Shown here piece by piece: positions 10,732-21,100 of a DNA stretch of 64,000 bases. A model generated the notes under the pieces. That model saw only the letters and a program-made list of their open reading frames with translations. It ran no database searches and had not been told where the DNA came from. Position 1 is the stretch's first letter, and every line of letters begins with the position of its first letter. The stretch is from Acanthochlamys bracteata (lineage: Eukaryota > Streptophyta > Magnoliopsida > Pandanales > Velloziaceae): contig CM034144.1 in NCBI GenBank assembly GCA_019914995.1, forward strand, positions 2,504,489 through 2,568,488. Direction: 5' to 3'. The translations under genes and the position numbers were made by a program.

Positions 10732-13700
10732 ATGTCTGCTGGAAGGCAAGTCACAATCAATCTTGGTAGGGGTGTTCAGGTATTTTTTTCCAGCTTTGTT
10801 TGGAGTTTGTGAGAGATCAGTGTTTTTTTATGTAGATGTTTGTTCTGATTATGGAATAAATGCATTTCAATGTCGTTATCTCAATTTATATTTCGAAATG
10901 TTAGTTTTTGGTCTTTCATTGAATGGAAACTTGATTTAATGGTGGGCAGCATCTATTTACTTAACAAATCTTGAAGCTATTACTGTTTGGTTTGTCTGAA
11001 TAAAAATAACTCCATAACTATAATTTGGAGAAGCCTTTGAGGGTTCATTTTGAGCTTGTGTTTTTCAAGCCTGCTCTTTGTTGAGGTGGCACTTCAACAG
11101 CTCCTTTTCATAAAACAGTTATGGGAGCTGTAGAAGCACCTTGAGAGCTTCTTTATTATAGAAAAGCAGCCAACTATGTTCCAAGAAGTAAGTTGCCCTG
11201 GTGCAGAGCAAGGCCAAATGAACAAGCAAACTTCTCTTGGCCCTGTTGCTCAACCTTACTTTAAAAAAAGAATATGAGAGAAAGAATCTATTAGAGGGCA
11301 TTTTAAGAAAAGCTGGTCTATGTCAATCAATGAGTTAAGAGTTGCGTACAGTTTTCAAATAAATTACATCTACATTGTAAGAAGCACATGCTCTGTAGCT
11401 TTTAAAAAATTTTTTGGCTCGTAAGAGTGATGCCTTAAAAGCCATTATAGACACAATATCTGATAACAAGTTGCTTTCTCTCATATATATCCTACTTGTT
11501 TAATTTTGGTCTTATTACCTTGACCACAAGGATTTTTTTCACTTCTGATAAAGTTTCTTTTGTGAAGATAGATATGATGTTCGAAATCATGGGCACATGG
11601 TTTAAACATAATTCTTATCGCTAGGTGCAGTTGTCTTAGGCAAAGGAGATAAGTCTTTATAGTAGCAGGTGATACGTTCTTCTAGATAAAAAATGGATCT
11701 TTTACATTAGTATGATTTGTCAATATCTTTTAGATGTTGCAACCCAATGTCGCATAGGTGAAATGTCATGGTTTATTGTTGGTCTTATTTCCATGTTTTT
11801 AGAGAAACACAATTTTTTATTGGGATAGATTGTTCTGAACACACATCACAGGTATTATGATATAAAAGAGATTTAAGGAATAAAGGAGAACAGAGTTGTT
11901 GGAGGTTATTGCACATATTCCTTCTTGTACTCATAAAAATTCTTTATGTTTATCCAAATTCTAGTGGTTTTAATGAGCATGTTGCCTTTCTAGGTTATTG
12001 AATCTCTCTAGTGGATTTCTCGTGCTCTTTTACTAAAGAAAAAAGAAGCAATACAATTCTTTAAGTTTCAGAGCTAATGTCAGGGGCCATATGAAGATAG
12101 TAATAACTCTATATTTCCATTTCTTGTAGTATATATATTTTTCTTGTCCCAAAGTGTTTTCATGTTTCCTAAAAGATCTAGATGAAAGATCACTTATAAT
12201 TGCAAAATTTCTTGATGTACACCAGGTTGTCAAGAGATCAGCATCTGATAGTTTAGAATTTGATTATGGATCCTCATCACAGAGGAAGCGTTCAATACAA
12301 GAGAGATTGCGAAGCAATTTGGAAGCCCAACATTCTACTGGTGGTTCATCCAATAGTAAACGGTTAAGTTCTTCAATTTTAGTTCTCCTTGTGCATTTTA
12401 GTATTTTTTATATGCATTAAATATAACTATATAGAGTGAACTACAAATAGGCAAACAGGTTATGCTGCCGATATAAGTGAACAAGATAGCACAAAGTTCT
12501 TATATTTTAATTTAGACAGAAAACTAAACTTGTTTGCTTAAAAAGTGAGTGTAAGGTAAGCAAAGTGTCCTTTTTTCTATAGGTAGGAGTGTACCTTTTT
12601 TATCTCTATGTTGAAAATATGAGTAGATTATGTTCTAGATTTCACTTCTTCTCAATGACCTTTCTGTTTGCTTAATTTCTTTAGGAGCCTTCAATATTTT
12701 GTTTGCTTTTCCATAGCCCATATTGGGCGTTAGAGTTGAAACTTGAATTATGAGAGTTCCTGTATGTTTGATTTATTATGTTATTTTGATTAGCTCCATT
12801 ACTAAATAAGCTACATGAAGAGCTAAACGAGGATGACGTGTGTTAAGTTGCAAGTTCTCTACAAAATCTTGTAAAATATTTATGGATTCTTTGTGGAAAG
12901 ACGCATGTGTTTTAATTGCACTTGATGGAATAGAACTTGGTTGAAAGAAGAATAAGACAAGGAAGTTCAATATGTAGTGCATATAGTTTAGGGATGCTCA
13001 GGAGTACGTACTCTCAGTGTCCCCAATATAATTTTGTAATATTTAATTTTTAAAAAAAAGAGATAACATAGAAGTTTCGGTCTTGTGACCATACTTTACA
13101 GGCGGAGTGTTTCACGCGTTAGCTGGGCCCCTGATCAGCATGCACAAGCACTTGATCAAAGGGGACCAGCGCTTCTACTCCTCTCCCTGAAGCCACTAAC
13201 TAAACCAACATTCATTGAAAGAGAATGGGAAGACAGGCTGGTAGCTTAGCCTTGTGGGATCTGAAATGGGTCAATGACAATTGGCAGAGAGCAGCATAAA
13301 TTCCAATGCCCGGGCATCCATCCAATGCATGATTTTTGATAGCTTGCTCGGTAGACTGAACATGCTTTGAGGCTCGCTCTAAATCAGATGGTTTCATAGG
13401 CATTTATTAACGATGTTTCTCACATTTGCTCTCCCTGCTTACTTCTTTCTATTTGACGCTCCGGTTGTAGCCTCCCTAGGCAAGACTAACACCCTAGGGT
13501 GAGGCGTGCCATGCGTTCACCTATCCATCAACCAAAAGAGAAGGGAATGACCAAGTAAGCGAGCAGACCCAACTACCAATCCAAGTGAGGGTGCCCATAT
13601 ACTTTTGACTTCTCTCTTAGATAACTATCCCCTTAGCGGTCGAGAGGCTCTTGGTCTGGCCTCAGCCTGTGTACTGCTAGGTCCAACCACGGCTCTTTGT

Positions 13701-15662
13701 CTGGCATTAGCCTGTCACTTTGATCAAGATGACAATAATGATACAATATATATAGATTTACATTTTTTTACTTTTTGTTCTCACTTTATAAAGGTGAATT
13801 CGTGGTCCGATTGAGCTGAAATTTTGTGAATATATTTTTAACTCATAGTTCTTCATATCCAACGGTGGAGATCGATTTAGAGGTCATCTCGACTATAAAT
13901 CAGAAAGAGAGTGCCCATATATATATGTAGACGACTTTTAATAATTTTTTTAGGTTAAAAAAGTTAAACTGATTTTTTAAAAAGTTTATAAATAAGCTCT
14001 TTTTGAAAAAAACTCCTTATTTTAAGTACTCTTAAATGTTCCCTTAAGCTTAGTTGGCTAGTTCTAGCTATGTAATATATGAACTATTTCCAAATGCTAT
14101 TATGTCCTTGGAAATCTGTATAGTAAACCATAGTAGAGGTATTTGTCCTTTGCAGTTTCTATACACAATTGACTACTAATGTCTCATCAAATTATAAGAA
14201 AGAAAGTATTTGATTGTAGTGATGTACCTTATGCGTCAAATGTATATTCACTCTTGCTTTGAGTCAAACTCTAGATGCTAGCTTAACTATGACACAATCT
14301 AATACTTGATACAGCTTGAATTTAATGAAACTTAGTTTATGGGATGAGCTATTGATGAATAGGCTTTAATCTGAAGAACTTCTATAACAAGAGCTATCCG
14401 AATAAAAACTTTTTCTTGAAGGCATTGTAGTACTTGGATGTAGCTTCATAAATACTTGTTGAGTTCATTTATAATTGAGTAAAAATAAAAATATTTTTGA
14501 ATATTCAATTACCAAAGCTGACATGAGTGTACTTCATACTTGACAATTGGGATAGGTAATAGGAGTCGATATGAGAATGATGTCATGTTTGGATAAGTTT
14601 AAAATTTAAAACTTTTATATGAAAGCTACTTTTTATATGCTTTTGCTGAAGGTTGTTGTATTCTTGCTGAAGAAGCTGCTCCTTATTGAATTCTGTTTGG
14701 ATAAATGTTACTGTTAAAAGTTTTTTAGTAAAAAAAATTTAAAGATATGTTTGACTAAGCTTACGCTTATAAGTGAATAAGATATATAATAACTGAAATA
14801 TCCTTATGTATAAAATAAATGATATATTGTTAAATTTTTTAATTTATTTTCGTATATTATCTAATTTTTTAAAATTTGATTTTTATAACATATTTTATAA
14901 TATTTTTTATTTAATATTTCTATATTAATAATAGTGGAGTAAACTCTTTTCACACAAAAGTCAAAAAACTTGTTCCCAAACATGGCCTTAATTGAGAGGT
15001 ATGGGCAAAGTCATCACATAGCTTACTCCAATAAGCTTCTCAGATGAACTTTTCCTATAAGCTTCAGGGAGCATTTGCAAAGCGTTTTCCAAAGCAGCTT
15101 TTCAAATTTTCATTTTACGTTTTTAATACATTTTTTAGTATTTAGAAAAAAATTTTAAAATTTTAGAAAGTATAGAAAAATTCTACGTAGTAAGATCTTT
15201 TTATTGCTTATTTTTATTATTTTTTTAGGTAAAAAAAGTAGAGCCTTTTTTAAAAAAAAAAAAAAATCTTCCATTCTAGAAAAGCTTCATTTCAAAAGCA
15301 TACCCAAACGCCCCCTCAATTGAGCTTGTAAAAGTAGCTCTATTAGGGCTTATTTATAAGCACTAGCTATTTCATTAGATGCATCAAAATAGAAATACAA
15401 GCGACAAAAACCTTATAAGCTGAAAAATAGCTATAAGTTATTTTCGTAAGGCCATACCAAAAACAAGCGTCCTTTATGTTTGGTTAGAATGTAGGAGGAG
15501 AAATGTATGGAGGTGGAAATAGCTTTTCTCCCAATTATTGTAAGCTCAATTTTCTAAATTTGGTAACATTTGAGAGAAAGTTTTTAGCCTCTTGCTCGAA
15601 TTTCAACCTTTAATTTCCATTGCTGCCTAGGATGAATTGGTCATCTCTTGTCCCTTGCTATC

Positions 15663-15698
<36 letters not shown>

Positions 15699-18111
15699 GT
15701 TGGTGCTTATATGTAGGGGCCGTTTTGACTGTACTTAAACTTTTTAAGCTTTTGAGATAAAGTTGTTTTATAATGCATATATGTGTATATAGAAACAATT
15801 AAAACCGTATTAGCTCTTGATGTACGTATGAATATCCACATACACTGAAGGTCCTCAAATCTTGAACAAAAGCAACAACAACATCATAGTAACAATATTG
15901 AACATAATTTGCAGAACAACCACAGATTCAACAACATTTCTCACTTATTAGATATAATAGGTATTCAAATTCAAGCTTGACACTGTAATTCTACATAGAG
16001 GTGTTGGGAGTGTTTATGAAATGGAGCTTTTCTGAAATAGATGGTATTTTTTATCCTATTTTGAAAAAACGAACTCTACTTTTCTACATAAAATAAATAA
16101 AAACTAGATCTTACAACGTAGAATTTTCTATACTTTTCAAATTTTTAAATAAATTATATAGAACATTGTACAAGATTTATTGAAAAATACGAAATGGAAT
16201 GGAGCGTTGAAACGCTGCCAAACGCACGTCAAACCGCCTCCATAGTCTTGCATAGCACTTGGAGTTAGAACACTAGCATTCTAGCAGTAGACATGGTAGA
16301 ATACATACACAGACAAGCTCATGTTTCTGACACAATTCCAACTCAAATTTGAGGCAAATGCCTAAATAGAGCAGCTCGTGATAAAGAGGCTTTGGTCCGT
16401 AATTAACTTGACTCCACCAAATCTCTTCATGCCTGCAATGGGTTGCATGGTGACCAGATGGACAGGGTTTGTGTTCCTGAACTTGGCACTGTTTTCTGCT
16501 ATGTGAATCGGCCTCCGTAGATGCAAAAGAATACTGAAACAGAATAAGGATTTCAGAAAAGTAAACGATTTACCTATAGTTTTGGATACCTTTCCAAAAG
16601 ATCCCATAACTATGCGACATGTTTGCAAAAAAGCAGAAATAAGTGCCTATAGTGGGATTCACATTGGCAAATAATATGAGAAAAATCATCTAAAGAAAAA
16701 AATTATTTTTTAGCATATCGGATAATATTCTTACCCATGCTTTTTTAACATCATCAGCGAGTTGGAGGCACTGCAATGTGTATGTATGCTCATTCAAAGC
16801 TACAAGGTGTAGAGCAGCTCCGTCATTGAGATATTCTGTTTTGTGATATGAAATCCAGGACAGAAAGAACGAGAATATAATATGAAGTAATACACAACAA
16901 AAAGTTCATGGAAAAATGATAACCAGTAGGGTTCAAGACCTACGCTAGCTTTAAAGGGCATCAAAATCTGAACAACCTCCTAATGCCCATAAGGACAAGC
17001 TTGCATCAGAGCAGTCTGTCATTGACAATTCAGAAACAAGTAATTCAAATGCAGATCACAACTTTATACTAAGTCTAAGAATAAATGCAAACTACTACAG
17101 CACAAAGTCAGTATTAATGTAACAGACTTCCAATGTTATACTATGAACTTGTGTAGTGCCAAATGAAGTATCTCACCTGTCCACGAATGTTCCTGAAATT
17201 AATGTCAAAACTAGACTCAAGCAACAATGAGAAAATTTGCAACAACAAACCTGCAATTTTTAAATAAACAACTAATAACTTGACATAGAATTTCTTCAAG
17301 AATTACAAGCAATCAACACTGAAAGCAAACGCTTTTACAGAAACACTACCGTGAGGTCAGAGAAGATTATAGGATTGATGCATAAATGCTTGTATGCAAA
17401 TCAAGGATCTTGATCACACAAGCACAACAATAGCAGAAAACAAGCCATAAAATACAATATGAATTTCTGTGATCTCCCTAAAATAGTAAAAAAGGCGAAA
17501 CCTACACGTACTGGGGCTTTATTATTAATATCTAGTCCAATCTGTTTTTATCAATGGATGTATTCAATCAATATATCAATCGATCAGACTGCAAACCAAC
17601 AACCATCATAGTAAGATGAATTGAGGTTGATCATTCCAAATTAGAATGGAAAAGTAAAACTGAACTTTGGACTTCAGCTGAAGTTCTTAACAAAAGTTGA
17701 AGAAGAACTTAACTAGAAACTTCACCTAGACCCAAAGAACTCAAGGTGGTCTCCATCTAAATAATGAACCATCCTGCCTGCTTCATTGCAGGAGCTGATA
17801 CAAACTTCAAAAAGCTTTAGAATCGAAGCCAAGCTTCATTAATCCTTCTAAATCACTTCCCTACTAAGTGAAGAAAACAAATTTCCAGAGAGTCCTAACT
17901 CAAGAAAAAGGAAAACAATCAAAATCGAACTTAAAAAGGATGCCAAAATCAGAATGTAAATCAATTTAAACACATAGAGAGACTCTGCTGCTTCTTCTAG
18001 ATTATTTCCTTACTTAATCTAACAAAAAATAATTAAAAAAAGTGCTCCACAGAATCCTTCAATGCTGGCTCTGGTATGAAATCAAACTCCCGAATACTTC
18101 AAAATCAAAGC

Positions 18112-18173
<62 letters not shown>

Positions 18174-21100
18174 CACATCACTGATTGTTTTAGATCATTT
18201 CTGTGCTAAACCTAGTAAAAAAAATCTCTACAGAATCCTTCATTGCTAGCTACTGGTCAACCAAATAAAAGTCCCAAAAATATCCAAAGTTAAACCATCT
18301 CAGAGCAACAACACAGAAATAGAAGGAGAGTCGTAGAGTTTAGAAAAAGTCTCCACAAGATACTCCGTTGCTAACACTGATCGATTTCAACTCAAAAAAC
18401 CCAAAAAATAAAAATCAAAGCATCAAGCAACAACAACAGCAGCATAGAGAGAAACAAGCTTGAGCTTATTAGGGGTTTGTAGAACTAACCAAAAAATTGT
18501 ATTGATACCATTGAGAAGAATAAGCAAGCTCATAAAGCGGTCGAAAGAAGTAAGCCAGAGCTCGCGAGCTCTGTTAGGATTCCTACCTACTCGTCGATGG
18601 TTGTTTCGGGCATCAATTGGGGTTGCGAAGATGAAAAAATAGGATGAAGGGAAGGAGAAGGAAGGAGTTTCGGTGCCAATCGGAGAGAAACTGACGAAGA
18701 GTGCATCTCACGCACGGGAAGGATCGCTGCCGATCACGAGAGAAGGAGAAGAAAAATGGGAAGAACGAAAATGAGAGCACTGTGTTAGATCAGTTTGGTA
18801 GAATTTCATATATCGTTGTAATTTCGATGACTTACTGCGAGCAAAATGGTCATTTACACTGGCAGTGAAGAAAGCCCTGCGCGGTTTTTTTCTAAAAGCA
18901 CCGAATTGGTGCTTTTGTTTCACTGTTGAAAGCTGCTTACAACAACTTAAAGCAGGCATTGCCAAATACAAATTTTACTGTATTGTGCCTATTTCGAGCT
19001 TAAAGCTCAAAATAAGCACATCCAAATGGGCCCACAGGCTTTAGGCTGTCTGACCTTCTGTAAGCTGAAATATTTCTGCACCAACAGCAGTGTGGTGCTC
19101 ACCTAGGAATACTAATGTCTATGATGACTTCATGCTATTCGGATTCTAAAATTGCACTAGTTTAGATATTCTGTATAAGATATATTCTTTACTTGATGAG
19201 TCTTTCCTTCATCCTCGATTCTTTTCACTGCAATAAAAAAACAGAATCTGTTCTCCTTCATTTGCCTTTGTATACCCTCATTAACTATGAGAAGAGACGT
19301 AATCTTTTGTCCTTTTCTGTTTTTGCTCTTTCCCATCTTTATAAAAACAACCTACACAGAGCCAAATTGTTTGCTTCTTGTTCTGATCAAGCAATAAAAG
19401 TAAACTTTTCATGAGTCGATAAGGTTTCAACACTCGTCATATGTGAGAAAAAGCATGCTGTAATTTGTGAAGTACAGACTTAGAAATAGAAGTCTTGTAG
19501 AGCCTTGTATGGAGAATGCTGTTAAAAACAAGAATTCTCTAATTTAAATCATTCTAAAACCCTCTCCTGTTTTAAGGTGTGCTGTCACTCAAATTTTTGG
19601 TGAAAGCACTTATAAAGATAAAAAAGCATACTACTGCTTTTTCCTTACTTTTGCATGTTACTAACGATCCAAACTTCCTTTCTTCGCAGGCAAAGGAAAA
19701 ATAATCTTTATAGGGGTGCAGATGGTAATTTAATTGCCAATAAGAATTTCTCTTCTCTTAGTCAGCTTTTACATCTTCTGAAATTCCTTTTGAGTTTCAC
19801 TTATGTGGTTATATGTCAACACCTGAATTAGATCCCTTGGTTAGTCGAGATGACCTAAGATATAAGCTTATGCAAAAAAGTTCATCTAGTCAAAGTAAAG
19901 CCACTGATAGGGGACGACATCACGTAGACCTCCGTGTAAAGCTCACTAGACCATCACAGAGACCATTAAGATCTAATGTTCATGAGGACATGCCAGAATC
20001 AAAGGGCCCTGCTCAAAAGAAGCGAATTGCTCCAGCAAGAAGTGCAGATGACCTTCTCCGCATGAAAACTTCAAGAAGACCCCATTCTACCTGGATGTTG
20101 GATGCCCAGAGGCATAGATCCCTAAATCGGCTTGTAGTTGGTTCTTCTTGGGGCATCTCGCCTCCAAGAAGTTACAATGAGCTTCAGCATGTTCCATCAT
20201 ATAGGTCTGGAGAAGCTTCAAGGCCATCATCATTCCCAGCAACTGGTGTTGAACTAGTAAGGCCTATACCCTATGCTAGCAAGCCAGCTACTCTAATGGA
20301 ACCTCCCAAGACTATTTTCCAAGTTCCTCCACCCAGCAATGTACATAAAAGTGCATATGTGGTACTTTCTGAATCCTAATTTGTTTTCTATTATAAAATC
20401 TGCAGTTCTTATTGGTCCTTATCTCTATTGCTGATCTATATACTTCTGCTGCTACTTAATCAATGATGTTTAAGCTGATTGCTTGTGGATTTTGCTACTT
20501 GATTAATGTGTTCATATTCTTGTATTAATGTTACTGTTTTGTGCATTCATGTTTGCTTCTTTTTCTCATGCTTGGAGTTTACATAAGCATTCTATGAGAG
20601 AATAAAGAGGGTAGTGTAGTACTTTTCTGACAAATATTCCTCTTTTTTGATGGTTACTGTGGCTTGGAGGACATCTTTAAAACGTCTTATTTCAGATTTC
20701 TTATGATTGTATAATCAGCACCTCTTTTCGAAAGAAATGAAAATGCGAAATTAGATGTTATTGAGAAGCCATACATTTCATAGCCTCAGACAAGTAATAG
20801 CAAGCCATTTTTATCATTGTTTCAAGAAACTTATCTCTTTAAAACTTTTTACAGTACATTCGCGCTACCTTGTCCAACTAAAATAGAAAAGACGTATCAC
20901 TCTTTACTTAAAAATGGTATTTGTTCTGGTAGAGATATACTGGACTGTAATTGATGACTCTTTTAGCCGCTCTTTTCACAATAATGTTCTTTGTTTCCTT
21001 CTCGGAGCCCAGTCACTTTATTCTGCCCACTGGTATCTCTGAATTGTGATTTGGCACCTTTAAAGCAGGAAAGGATCATTGATATAATGTTCGTGCTATG

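Noticed and set aside
13073-13136. A genuine ribosomal RNA gene
   Set aside because: Only about 64 bp of the rRNA are present, with substitutions, inside a nuclear intron. A functional rRNA gene is excluded.
16362-16628. 88-codon minus-strand frame next to the ankyrin fragment as a further XBAT32 exon
   Set aside because: Its sequence (HLRRPIHIAENSAKF...) does not follow the ankyrin or RING parts I know, and the splice context is unclear, so it was not included in the pseudogene.
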